Source: Billgrantia zhangzhouensis
Lineage (GTDB): Bacteria > Pseudomonadota > Gammaproteobacteria > Pseudomonadales > Halomonadaceae
Length of the DNA: 64,000 nt
Assembly: GCF_021404465.1 (NCBI RefSeq)
Contig: NZ_JABFTT010000001.1
Coordinates: 1 to 64,000, forward strand
Direction: 5' to 3'
Part shown: one piece after another, positions 45,673-54,104 of the stretch
How positions within the stretch are numbered: the stretch's first letter is position 1
How the letters are laid out: every line of letters starts with the position of its first letter
Notes under the pieces: generated by a model
Databases searched by the model: none
What the model saw: the letters and a program-made list of their open reading frames with translations, nothing else
What the model was told of the DNA's origin: nothing
Translations under genes and position numbers: made by a program

Positions 45673-45864
45673 CTAGCGGCCTCCACGCCGCGCTTCCTCG
45701 AGGGCGGCCATGACCCGCTCGATATCGCCTACGCGGTGGGCCAGCGCCAAGGCCAGTTGGGCCAGAAAGAGCCGCTCCTGAGCCTCGGGCAGGGCATCCA
45801 GGGTCTCGGCCAGCGTTTCGTAGACTCGCTCCAGGTCGGCAAAGGGCAGTGTGGTATGGGTCAT
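45673..45864 (-). CDS. second small DUF2783-like monooxygenase partner
   Basis: 63 aa from the ATG at 45864 (THTTLPFADLERVYETLAET). A longer frame with upstream starts belongs to the monooxygenase shadow. It is helical, with ERLFLAQLALALAHRVGDIE aligning to the [17 protein letters not shown] part of the 74-aa protein at 39162-39386. It starts 1 nt after the stop of the monooxygenase at 45866-47545, so the flavoprotein-plus-small-protein order is repeated. Likely a coupling subunit; similarity to the first copy is moderate. Confidence 0.75.
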   Translation of the reverse strand: MTHTTLPFADLERVYETLAETLDALPEAQERLFLAQLALALAHRVGDIERVMAALEEARRGGR

Positions 45865-45865
45865 G

Positions 45866-47545
45866 TCATTCTTCTCCCAAGGCAGTGGCGAAGGCGAGCT
45901 CGAAACCGGTAGGGTCGAGGCGCTTCCAGCGCGCCGCCACGTGGCGGTCGGGGCGCACCAAGTAGGCGCTGCCGGCCTCGGCGCCATAGGCGGCAAACAA
46001 GCCACCGTCGCTATCCACCAGTGCGCCCTCGGCTCCCGGCTCGCGGGCCACGCACAGCAGCTCGACGGCCTGGCCCCGGGCTTGCAGCGCGGCCAGCCGC
46101 TCATCTAGCGCGGTGTCAACGTCGCCATCCCTACTGAAGTGCAACAGGGTAAAGCCGCTGCCCAGATGATCGAGCAGGTAGTCATCCTCGCCCAGTCGGC
46201 GGTTAGGCAACGGTGCGCCGGGGATCGGCCCGACGTCGAAGCCGGCATCGTCGCGCAAGGTCAGCGGGCTCTCGGCGTAGCTGTAGGGCGTGACCTGGCG
46301 CGGGTTGGCGAAGCCGCTGGTATAGTCGTTATGTAGCGCCAACGCCAGGGCAGCGTCGCGCATCAGCCGGTAGCCCCGGCTCGGCGGCGTCATGAAGCGG
46401 GTGCTCTTGCCGGCATTGGCGAAGACATCCAGCGTGGCGCCGCGGCGCTCCGGGCTGTAGCTGTCGAGCAGTCGATTCGGCGCCAGCCCCTTGAGCACCC
46501 AGGCCAGCTTCCAGCCGGCGTTGGCGGCGTCGGCCAGTCCGTTGTTGAGGCCGCGCACGCCGAAGATCGGCACCAAGTGGGCGCTGTCGCCGATGAACAG
46601 CACCCTTCCGTGTCGATAATCATCCAATGCCAGGGTGTAGGCCTTGTAGAGGCTCCACCATTCGAGCTCCCAGTCGTCACCCTCGCCCAGCACCTCGCAT
46701 ACGATCAGGCCCACCCGCTCGCGGATACTCGTCTCTGCCACCGCTTGGCCCGGATCTTCCTCGGGGCCGAGCTGGTAATCGATACGCCAGATGTCGTCGG
46801 GCTGCTTGTGCACCAGGAGGGTGGTATCGGGCAGGGCGCGGGAGTGAAAGAAGGCGCGCCGCTCGGTGGGAAAGTCGGAGCGCAAGCGAATGTCGGCGAT
46901 CACGTAGCGGCCCTCGTAGGCCTCGCCGTGCAGCGCCAGGCCGAACGCCTTGCGCACCACGCTACGCGCGCCGTCGGCGGCCAGCAGGTAGTCGCACTCG
47001 AGGCAATAATCTCCCTCCGGGGTGGACACTTCGAGGGTCACGCCACTCTCATTCTGGACCACACCGGTCACCACGCTCTGCCAGCGCAGCTCGACAAGCT
47101 CGCTCTCGATGGCCTTGTCGATCAGAAACTGCTCGATGTACTGCTGCTGCAGGTTGATCATCGGCAGGAAGCGCTCCTGCTCGGAGTGGGGCATCTCGAA
47201 GCGGAAGATCTCGCGGTCGCGAAAGTAGGTGCGGCCCTGGGTCCAGCCCAGGCCCTTCGCCACGAAAGGGGCGTCGACGCCAAGCTGCTGCAGGATCTCC
47301 AGGCTGTGACGGGAGATGCAGATCGCCCGCGAGCCGTCGTTGACGGTGGCCTTGTCGTCGAGCACCACGCTCTCGATGCCGTGGCGCGCCAGCTCCAGGG
47401 CGGCGGTGACGCCCACCGGACCGGCACCGACGATGGCCACCCGATGACGCACCGCCCGGCCATCCAGCTCAGGAGGACGAACGAAGGGAAAGTGGGGATA
47501 ATCGAAATAGAGCGAGTCGGTCTCGGCGCGTCCGGCGGGTCGCAT
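45866..47545 (-). CDS. second FAD-dependent aromatic hydroxylase
   Basis: 559 aa from the ATG at 47545 with TTGGAG upstream; the open frame before that runs into the divergent regulator. Class A flavoprotein motifs: VAIVGAGPVGVTAALELARH, LLAADGARSVVRKAFG and VLFIGDSAHLVPIFGVRGLN, with a C-terminal thioredoxin-like part. It is clearly related to the 570-aa enzyme at 37463-39175 (shared DYPHFPFVRPPELD-like opening, FPTERRAFF, DDIWRIDYQLG) but diverged. A small DUF2783-like gene follows at once. It diverges from a LuxR-type regulator across a perfect palindrome. A different hydroxyaromatic substrate feeding the same or a parallel pathway is likely. Confidence 0.87.
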   Translation of the reverse strand: MRPAGRAETDSLYFDYPHFPFVRPPELDGRAVRHRVAIVGAGPVGVTAALELARHGIESVVLDDKATVNDGSRAICISRHSLEILQQLGVDAPFVAKGLGWTQGRTYFRDREIFRFEMPHSEQERFLPMINLQQQYIEQFLIDKAIESELVELRWQSVVTGVVQNESGVTLEVSTPEGDYCLECDYLLAADGARSVVRKAFGLALHGEAYEGRYVIADIRLRSDFPTERRAFFHSRALPDTTLLVHKQPDDIWRIDYQLGPEEDPGQAVAETSIRERVGLIVCEVLGEGDDWELEWWSLYKAYTLALDDYRHGRVLFIGDSAHLVPIFGVRGLNNGLADAANAGWKLAWVLKGLAPNRLLDSYSPERRGATLDVFANAGKSTRFMTPPSRGYRLMRDAALALALHNDYTSGFANPRQVTPYSYAESPLTLRDDAGFDVGPIPGAPLPNRRLGEDDYLLDHLGSGFTLLHFSRDGDVDTALDERLAALQARGQAVELLCVAREPGAEGALVDSDGGLFAAYGAEAGSAYLVRPDRHVAARWKRLDPTGFELAFATALGEE

Positions 47546-47603
47546 GGCGGCTCCAATTGGCGTTGTGTCTAGCGACAGACTACCCCGGGAGCGACCCGGC
47601 CGG

Positions 47604-47624
47604 TGTCCCGTAAAAGCCGGGACA
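47604..47624. promoter_or_regulatory. 21-bp palindrome between the second monooxygenase and the LuxR gene
   Basis: TGTCCCG-TAAAAGC-CGGGACA, perfect 7-nt arms with a 7-nt spacer, 24 nt upstream of the luxR-type start codon and 58 nt upstream of the monooxygenase start. The central location in a 103-bp divergent intergenic region makes it a good operator candidate for the LuxR-type protein. Confidence 0.5.
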
Positions 47625-47648
47625 GTACGCGGCGAGAGGCAGCGACGA

Positions 47649-48434
47649 ATGAGCGAAACCAGCAACGAGCAAATCACCGGCTGGCCGGGGCTGATGCCGG
47701 CCATGGCCGAGTGCGTGGCGCGACTGGGCGAGGCAGGCTTCGACGAGGCGTTGCTGGCCCTGCTGCGCCAGGCGGTGGGCATCGAGCAGTGCATGGTGTT
47801 CGCCTTCGATGGTCGCGACGATGTCGACTGTCTGTTGGCGGCCAACCGGCGCTCACCGCGGGTGGCCGGCCGCCTGGCGGAGCTCTACACCGGCGGCCTG
47901 TTCCGCCAGGATCCCAACTACCAGCGCCTGCACCAGTTGATGGCTGACGAGGGCGAGAAGACCGACACCGAAATCACGCCGATGCAGGCTGACGCCATGC
48001 CGGAAGCCTATCGCAGCCACCTGTTCGCCTTCCCCGACCTGGTCGACAAGGTCTCGCTGACCCTGCCCGGCGAACAGAGTGTCTATTATCTCAATCTCTA
48101 CCGTGGCAGTGAGGCCGGCCCCTTCGCGCCCCACGACCTGGCGCGACTGGATGCCCTGGCGCCGCTGCTGGCCAGCCTGATGCGCCGCCACTACGCCCAG
48201 GCCAGGCCCGTCTCGTCGCAGCGGGCGAGTCCCGAGGAGTCGGCTATCCTCGCTCCGCTCTCCGAGCGCGAGCGCCAGCTCTGTCTTTATCTACTGCGCG
48301 GCCATACCCTCAAGACCGCCGCCGCCGAACTCGATATCGCCCTCTCCACTGCTGAAACCTACCGCAAGCGTGCCTACGCCAAGCTCGGCGTGCCCTCCAA
48401 GGCGCGGCTGGTGGCATTGTGTCGGCGGCGGTGA
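47649..48434 (+). CDS. LuxR-type regulator
   Basis: 261 aa from the ATG at 47649 with GAGAGGC upstream. The C-terminal 60 residues form a LuxR helix-turn-helix (LSERERQLCLYLLRGHTLK, then LDIALSTAETYRKRAYAKL). The N-terminal 190 residues are a sensor-like domain (AVGIEQCMVFAFDGRDDVD, SLTLPGEQSVYYLNLYR) that is not a receiver and not a typical autoinducer domain. Divergent arrangement and the shared palindrome suggest that it controls the second FAD monooxygenase pair, probably responding to its substrate. Confidence 0.88.
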   Translation: MSETSNEQITGWPGLMPAMAECVARLGEAGFDEALLALLRQAVGIEQCMVFAFDGRDDVDCLLAANRRSPRVAGRLAELYTGGLFRQDPNYQRLHQLMADEGEKTDTEITPMQADAMPEAYRSHLFAFPDLVDKVSLTLPGEQSVYYLNLYRGSEAGPFAPHDLARLDALAPLLASLMRRHYAQARPVSSQRASPEESAILAPLSERERQLCLYLLRGHTLKTAAAELDIALSTAETYRKRAYAKLGVPSKARLVALCRRR

Positions 48435-48516
48435 ATACGCAGTTACAGATTCCGTCATCTTGAGCAGTTAGGATAGGCTTGACCTCGATTCGAGCCCTGC
48501 CCTGACTGGAGACAGC

Positions 48517-49805
48517 ATGCCACCGCCCCTGCCACACGACGTTCCCTTCCGCGAGGCCTTTCGCGTCTGGCTGCGCATCGCCCTGCTCAGCTTTGGCGGC
48601 CCGGCCGGGCAGATCGCGGTGATGCATCGCATCCTGGTCGAGGAGAAACGCTGGATCGGCGAGCATCGCTTCCTGCACGCGCTCAACTATTGCATGCTGC
48701 TGCCGGGGCCTGAGGCGCAGCAGCTGGCGATCTATATCGGCTGGCTGATGCACCGCACCAAAGGCGGGCTAGTGGCCGGCACGCTGTTCGTGCTGCCCGG
48801 TTTCATTGCCCCTCCTGGCGCTCAGCTACCTGTATGCCGCGCTGGGTAATATGGGCATGGTGAAGGGGCTGTTCTTCGGGTTGAAAGCGGCGGTGCTGGC
48901 CATCGTCATCAACGCAGTGGTGTGCATTGGCAAGCGCGCGTTGCGCAACAATGTGATGCTGGGCATTGCCGCGGCCGTATTCCTGGCGACCTTCTTTCTC
49001 GACATCACCTTTCCGCTGATCATCCTGGGCGCGGCGCTGATCGGTTTCGTCGGCGGCAAGGCCGGCTCCCCGCTGTTTCGTGTCGGTGGCGGACATGGGC
49101 CAGAGGGTGCGAGCGGCCTGGCCGACGGCGACTCCCTGCTGGGCGCCGAATTACCCGACCACGCGCAGCCCAACCGTGCCTGGTCGCTCAGGATATCGGC
49201 TATCTGCCTGACGCTGTGGCTGACGCCGGTGGTCCGCTGCTGCTGACGCTCGGGCCGGATAAGGTTTTCAGCCAGATCGCCACCTTCTTCAGCCAGATGG
49301 CGGTGGTGACCTTCGGCGGTGCCTATGCGGCTGAGCTACGTGGCCCAGGCCGCGGTGCAGAACTACGGCTGGCTGGCCCCGGGAGAGATGCTCGACGGCC
49401 TGGGCATGGCCGAGACAACGCCTGGCCCGCTGATCCAGGTGGTTCAATTCGTCGGCTTCATGGGTGCCTTCCGCGAAGCCGCCCCCCTCGACCCGTGGCT
49501 GGCCGTCACCCTGGCGGCAATCCTCACCACCTGGGTCACCTTCGTGCTCTGCTTTCTGTGGATCTTTATCGGTGCCCCCTACGTGGAGCGCCTGCGCGAC
49601 AACGCCGCGCTGAGCGGCGCCATGACCGCCATCACCGCTGCCGTCGTGGGCGTAGTACTCAACCTGGCGGTGTGGTTCGGCCTACACGTGGCCGCCCTGG
49701 TGCTGTCGGTGGCAGCCCTGCTGGCGATCTTCCGCTTCGGCGTAGGCATGCTCAAGGTGCTGGGCGCCTGTGCCCTGGCCCGGCGTGCTGCTGTCGCTGT
49801 GGTGA
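48517..49805 (+). pseudogene. chrA: chromate transporter (ChrA/CHR family) broken by four frameshifts
   Basis: Starts normally (ATG at 48517; [20 protein letters not shown], the CHR motif). The protein then continues only by changing frame: near 48809-48812 (a four-C run, one extra base), near 49229-49235, near 49326-49332 and near 49779-49781. Read through, the pieces give a complete two-domain CHR protein: [78 protein letters not shown] and a C-terminal GACALAGVLLSLW with stop at 49805. Neighbouring genes are intact, so decay is more likely than poor sequence, but indel errors remain possible. Confidence 0.85.
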
Positions 49806-49821
49806 TCGCCGACTGGCGACG

Positions 49822-50247
49822 TCAAGCCGTCTCGACCAGCCGCTCGAAGGCCGCGGCGTTGGGGCAGAAGGCACGGCACTCGTCGATCCCGGCATCGCGG
49901 CGCATGGCGCCCCAGCAGTGGCCGGCCACCGGGCAGGCGTTGCAGTTGCCGCGCAGGCTCGGGTAGCTGGCATGCTCGGCGACGCTGGCCTGCTCGAGGC
50001 CGAAGCGCTGCAGCATGGGCGGCATCAGGGTGTCGGCCGGCACGAAGGCGCGAAAGCCGCCACTGTCGAGGTGGCGTGCCATCTCACGTTCGAAGGCGGG
50101 TTCCAGCGGCATTTCGAGGTCCCGCAGCATCTCACTGTAGACCTGTGGTGATTCCGCCTCGATCTCGCGTACCAGCCGCCGGGTGGAGGCGCGATAACTG
50201 CCTTCGCAGAGACGGTTCCACCATGTGTTCTTGACTGCCTGGGACAT
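49822..50247 (-). CDS. DUF6455-like cysteine-rich small protein
   Basis: 141 aa from the ATG at 50247, which has TTAGGGGAG upstream; an in-frame ATG at 50289 has none. The C-terminal 45 residues hold five cysteines in GNCNACPVAGHCWGAMRRDA and DECRAFCPNAAAF, a pattern that suggests a metal or Fe-S site. The N-terminal part is helical with many Arg/Glu. The gene stands alone, convergent with the chrA remnant, behind two palindromes, one resembling an FNR/DNR site. Function unknown; a redox or anaerobic role is inference. Confidence 0.8.
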   Translation of the reverse strand: MSQAVKNTWWNRLCEGSYRASTRRLVREIEAESPQVYSEMLRDLEMPLEPAFEREMARHLDSGGFRAFVPADTLMPPMLQRFGLEQASVAEHASYPSLRGNCNACPVAGHCWGAMRRDAGIDECRAFCPNAAAFERLVETA

Positions 50248-50304
50248 GCTGTTCTCCCCTAATGTGCGTTTGTCCCAGTATCGGCCCACGAACGCTCGGC
50301 AACA

Positions 50305-50318
50305 TTGACCAAGGTCAA
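50305..50318. promoter_or_regulatory. FNR/DNR-like palindrome upstream of the DUF6455 gene
   Basis: TTGACCAAGGTCAA is a perfect palindrome that differs from the FNR/ANR/DNR consensus TTGAT-N4-ATCAA by one base in each arm. It lies 58-71 nt upstream of the start codon, a plausible activator position. Confidence 0.45.
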
Positions 50319-50321
50319 AAT

Positions 50322-50337
50322 AGTTTCATTTGAAACT
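50322..50337. promoter_or_regulatory. second palindrome upstream of the DUF6455 gene
   Basis: AGTTTCATTTGAAACT, perfect 8-nt arms, only 3 bp beyond the FNR-like site. The binding protein is unknown. It lies between the DUF6455 gene and the end of the second dctP, both on the minus strand. Confidence 0.4.
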
Positions 50338-50421
50338 TAAATCGTGCCGACCATGACGCAGCGAGCACGGCCGGGCCGTGCTCGCATGCGTGGAGAATAT
50401 GAGCGAGGGAAAGATCGCAGG

Positions 50422-51489
50422 TTACGCCTCGGGATCGGTCACCTCATCGGCGGAGAGCCCCTCCTCGCCTTGGGCGGCATCCAGTTGCTCGAAAAAGTAG
50501 GCGTGGGCGGCCTCACCGTCGACTCCCTTGGCGCCGGCCGCTTCCATCCAGGCTCCCGGCAGGTCGGCGGCCATCTCCTGGAAACGTTCGATCTCCTCGG
50601 CCGGCAGCTCGATGAAGGTGTTGCCCTGCTGCTCGGCGAACTCGATGCCGCGCACGTCGACCACGTCCATCATGTAGCCGAACAGCCGCGAAAGCTTCTC
50701 GCCGGAAACGTTCTGGATCGCCTCGCGATCCTCGTCGGAGAGCGACGCCCAGGTATCCGGATTGATCACCAGCGAGAAGCTGCCGCGATAGAAGCCACCC
50801 GGCATCTGCACCGTATAGGGCAGCACCTCGGCCAGGCGGAAGCTCTTGAGGCCCTCGAGTGTGAGCATGGCCCCGTCGACTACGCCCTGGGTCGCCGCTT
50901 CGTAGGTACTGGCTGGCGGCAGCGCCACGCCAGTGAGCGCCAGCGCATTGGAGATGTCCCCCATCACGCCGCCGCCGATACGCACGCGCTTGCCGTTCAG
51001 ATCTTCGAGGCTGTCGATCGATGCATTGAGGAACAGCGAGCCCGGTCCGTGCACGCCCACGCCGATCACCTCGACGCCGCGATGCTCGCCGGCCTCGGCG
51101 AAGTACTCGTTGTGGGTGCGCCAATAGGCTACCGAGGCGGCTTCCGAGGAGAAATCCTCGAAGGTCGGCAGCTCGGGCAGCTTGGTCAGCTCGAAGCGTC
51201 CCGGCATCAGGCCGTGGAACAGCCAGGTGACGTCGGCCACGCCATCGGCGATCAGCTCCATCTGGGCGTTGGGCGGTCCCATGTCGTGTACCACGTTGAC
51301 GGTCACGCGCCCCTCAGTGGCGTCTTCCACCCACTTGCCCCAGGTCGGCCAGACGATGGAGTTGACGCCGTGGTTGGGGCCAGCCCAGGTGCTCACCGTC
51401 AGTTCGGTGGCCGCGGCGCCCTGAAAGGCGCCCAGGGAGAGTGCGGTCAGCGCGGTCAGTGTCGTGAGCTTGTGCATCTTCATTTTCAT
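50422..51489 (-). CDS. solitary TRAP periplasmic binding protein, paralogue of the first DctP
   Basis: 355 aa. A signal peptide (KMHKLTTLTALTALSLGAF, cleavage near residue 27) precedes ELTVSTWAGPNHGVNSIVW. The substrate-binding Arg is in KRVRIGGG. It follows the first DctP closely throughout (VVHDMGPP, SSEAAS-AYWRT, GAMLTLEGL-SFR-AEVLP). No permease genes adjoin it. It lies 68 bp after the CYP116B gene on the same strand with GAGGAACGACA upstream, so the two are probably co-transcribed. It may deliver substrate to the DctQM pair at 33051-34893, which is inference. Confidence 0.92.
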   Translation of the reverse strand: MKMKMHKLTTLTALTALSLGAFQGAAATELTVSTWAGPNHGVNSIVWPTWGKWVEDATEGRVTVNVVHDMGPPNAQMELIADGVADVTWLFHGLMPGRFELTKLPELPTFEDFSSEAASVAYWRTHNEYFAEAGEHRGVEVIGVGVHGPGSLFLNASIDSLEDLNGKRVRIGGGVMGDISNALALTGVALPPASTYEAATQGVVDGAMLTLEGLKSFRLAEVLPYTVQMPGGFYRGSFSLVINPDTWASLSDEDREAIQNVSGEKLSRLFGYMMDVVDVRGIEFAEQQGNTFIELPAEEIERFQEMAADLPGAWMEAAGAKGVDGEAAHAYFFEQLDAAQGEEGLSADEVTDPEA

Positions 51490-51557
51490 TGTCGTTCCTC
51501 ATGAGTCCCGGTTGTCAGGGTTAGCGTACGTCTTGCGTGTTGTGGTTGTGTTGGGGA

Positions 51558-53903
51558 TTAGAGGGCCAGCACCAGTTTCTTGCCCTTGGCACGTGAGCAA
51601 CAGCTCATCAGCCGGTCCTGTCCAGCACGCTCGGCGGCGGTGAGAACCTTGTCGCGATGATCAATCTCGCCCTCCACCACCTCGACCTGGCAGGAGCCGC
51701 ACAGGCCCTCTTCGCAGTCGCTGGGCACGTCGAGGCCGGCGGCACGCAGGGCCTGCAGCAGGGTGCGATCCGCGGCCACCTCGACGGTAAGCTCGGAGTC
51801 GGTGAGTTCGACCTCGAAGGCATGCTCGTGCTCCGGGTCCAGCAGCGCGCCTTCGGCAGTGAAGTGCTCCATGCGCAGGCTGCCTTCCGGCCAATGGTTG
51901 GTGCCGGCCTCGAGTGCCGCGAGCAGGCGCTCGGGGCCGCAGGCATAGAGCAACGTGCCTGCGCGGGGCTCGGCGAGCAGGCCGGCGAGATCGAGCCGTT
52001 CACCCTCCTCCTTGCGGTAGAGATGCAGCGCTTCGCCATGGTCACGTTCGAGGCGTTCGACAAAGGCCATGCTGGAGCGCGAGCGACCGGCATAGTGCAG
52101 TTCAAAGGGCTTGCCCAACCGCTTGAGGCGATCGGCCATGGCGATGATCGGCGTGATGCCGATGCCGCCGGCGATGAGCACGTGGCGATCGGCCGTCTCG
52201 TCGAGGTGGAAGTGGTTCTTGGGCCCCCGCAGCCGCAGGGGCATGCCCGGTTTCAGGTGCTCGTGGATCCAGGCCGAGCCGCCACGCCCGGCCTCCTCGC
52301 GCAGCACGGCGATCTGCAACCAGTAGGGATCCTCCACCTCGCCGCACAGCGAATACTTGCGCACATAGTCGCCCACGATCAGGTCGACGTGGGAGCCGGG
52401 GCTCCACTCCGGCACGCGACGCCCATGTGGATCCTCCAGGGCGATCTGCAATACGCCTTCGGCCGCCGTATGCACCTTGGCAACCACCATTTCCCGGGCG
52501 ATGTCCTGACGCGAAGGCGCCCCGACAGGGAAGTCGCGCTGGGCGTCGCGCACCGCCGGGTCGCGGCGCTCTGGATTCTGCGCCGGGTCCCAGCGCACCC
52601 ACAGCGCCTCGGGACCACGGAAGGAGGTATTGGGCAGAAAGGTGAACTCCTGCTCCTCGAGTTCCAGGTGCGGCAGGCGCCGGGTGAACTCCTCGAGGAA
52701 GATACGCATCTCCATGCGTCCCAGGTTCTTGCCCATGCACTGGTGGCTGCCGTAGCCGAATGTGAGGTGGTCGACGGCGTTGTCGCGGTAGATGTCGAGC
52801 TCGTCGGGGTTCTCGAAGTGGGCCGGATCATGATTGCCCGAAGCGGTGACCATCAGGATCTTGCCGCCCTCGGGGATGATCACGCCGTCCAACGATACCT
52901 CGCGGGTGGCAATCCGCCGCCAGGCCACCACCGAGCCGGAGTGGCGTAGACACTCCTCGGCCGCGGCGGGAATCAGCGCCGGGTTGTCGCACAGATCGGC
53001 CCACACCACGGGGCGCGACAGCAGTTGGCGGAAAGCGTTGGCAGTGGCCAGCGCCGTGGTCTCGTGGGCGGCGACGATGATCGCCATCATCATCGAGTGC
53101 AAATAGTTGTCGGTGACGACATCCGGCTTGTGCCGGTTCTTCTCGATCATGTCGTACATCCAGCCGTGCCCCTCCGACCGGGCCTGCATCTTTCTCAACA
53201 CCTCGCCGGAGTACTGCCAGAACTTGCCGACGCCCTCGGCCACCTCGACCTGCTGCTCCGGCGAGGGGCGCCCCCAAGTATTGAGCGTATGAGCGACGGA
53301 GAAGCGCCGCAGTTGCTCCATGTCCTCCTCGGGCACGCCGAGGAAGTGCAGCGCCACGGTGAGCGGCACCTCCCAGAACATCTCGGCGACCAGGTCGGCA
53401 CGGCCGCGGTCGATGATGGCATCGAGCTTCTCGCGCACCAGACGGCGCACCATCGGTGCATGGGCCTCCAGCGCCTCGGGCGTGAAGGCCTCCAACAGCT
53501 CGCGGCGCCGCGCCATGTGAGCCGGCTCATCCTCGTTCACCAGGGTACGGTTCATGCCGTAGTCGTAGCGCTTGAGCACCGCCAGGGCCTCGTCGCTCGC
53601 CGGGGTGATCTTCTCCAGCGCGATCGACGGCGAAAAGGTGAGGTTGTCGCGGAAGATCGCCTTGATGTCGTCGTAGCGGCTTACGACCCAATAGCCGAGC
53701 CGGGGGCTGTAGAACACCGGTTCCTGCTCGCGGGACCAGCGCAGCGCCTCGGCGGGGTCGAGCTGGTAGGGGCGGCCGAAGGGATCGAAGGCCGCCGCCT
53801 GGGGCGACACAGGGCAACCGTTGGGCGCCATCGACGGTTCACTGGCGGCATGGAAAGGGCAGCCGCCCGCACCGGTAGCGTTCCGCTGTGTTGCTGATGT
53901 CAT
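51558..53903 (-). CDS. self-sufficient cytochrome P450 of CYP116B type (P450-FMN reductase-ferredoxin fusion)
   Basis: 781 aa from the ATG at 53903, which has GGGAGG just upstream; an ATG at 53945 lacks one. The P450 part has the I-helix AAHETTALA, ExxR in EECLRH and the heme ligand loop FGYGSHQCMGKN with Cys near residue 388. A phthalate-dioxygenase-reductase-like part follows: RKYSLCGEVED (FMN), IAGGIGITPIIAMA (NAD(P)H). A C-terminal plant-type 2Fe-2S domain has CEEGLCGSC near residue 728 and a final Cys pair. CYP116B enzymes hydroxylate or dealkylate varied aromatics and alkanes; substrate here is unknown. It diverges from an IclR gene. Confidence 0.95.
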   Translation of the reverse strand: MTSATQRNATGAGGCPFHAASEPSMAPNGCPVSPQAAAFDPFGRPYQLDPAEALRWSREQEPVFYSPRLGYWVVSRYDDIKAIFRDNLTFSPSIALEKITPASDEALAVLKRYDYGMNRTLVNEDEPAHMARRRELLEAFTPEALEAHAPMVRRLVREKLDAIIDRGRADLVAEMFWEVPLTVALHFLGVPEEDMEQLRRFSVAHTLNTWGRPSPEQQVEVAEGVGKFWQYSGEVLRKMQARSEGHGWMYDMIEKNRHKPDVVTDNYLHSMMMAIIVAAHETTALATANAFRQLLSRPVVWADLCDNPALIPAAAEECLRHSGSVVAWRRIATREVSLDGVIIPEGGKILMVTASGNHDPAHFENPDELDIYRDNAVDHLTFGYGSHQCMGKNLGRMEMRIFLEEFTRRLPHLELEEQEFTFLPNTSFRGPEALWVRWDPAQNPERRDPAVRDAQRDFPVGAPSRQDIAREMVVAKVHTAAEGVLQIALEDPHGRRVPEWSPGSHVDLIVGDYVRKYSLCGEVEDPYWLQIAVLREEAGRGGSAWIHEHLKPGMPLRLRGPKNHFHLDETADRHVLIAGGIGITPIIAMADRLKRLGKPFELHYAGRSRSSMAFVERLERDHGEALHLYRKEEGERLDLAGLLAEPRAGTLLYACGPERLLAALEAGTNHWPEGSLRMEHFTAEGALLDPEHEHAFEVELTDSELTVEVAADRTLLQALRAAGLDVPSDCEEGLCGSCQVEVVEGEIDHRDKVLTAAERAGQDRLMSCCSRAKGKKLVLAL

Positions 53904-53993
53904 GATGCCTCCCGCGTGGCTGTCGCCTGGAATCGTTACTGTCATGCGTGGCTGAGCTTACTGCCGAGCCTATTTACTTTTATCGCACACTTG

Positions 53994-54010
53994 GTATCGT
54001 TTAACGACAC
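53994..54010. promoter_or_regulatory. palindrome between the P450 and iclR-type genes
   Basis: GTATCGTTTAACGACAC: inner arms TCGTT / AACGA around one T, with the outer GT / AC also matched, seven of eight pairs. It is in the 201-bp divergent region and is a good candidate for the IclR-type operator. Confidence 0.45.
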
Positions 54011-54104
54011 ACGAAAGAAAACATAGGCAGTTTGTCCGGGGACGTCAATCCCCGCCGGCTGCGCTACCCTGCTTTGCCACCATCAATTCGAGAGATGCCG
54101 TTCG

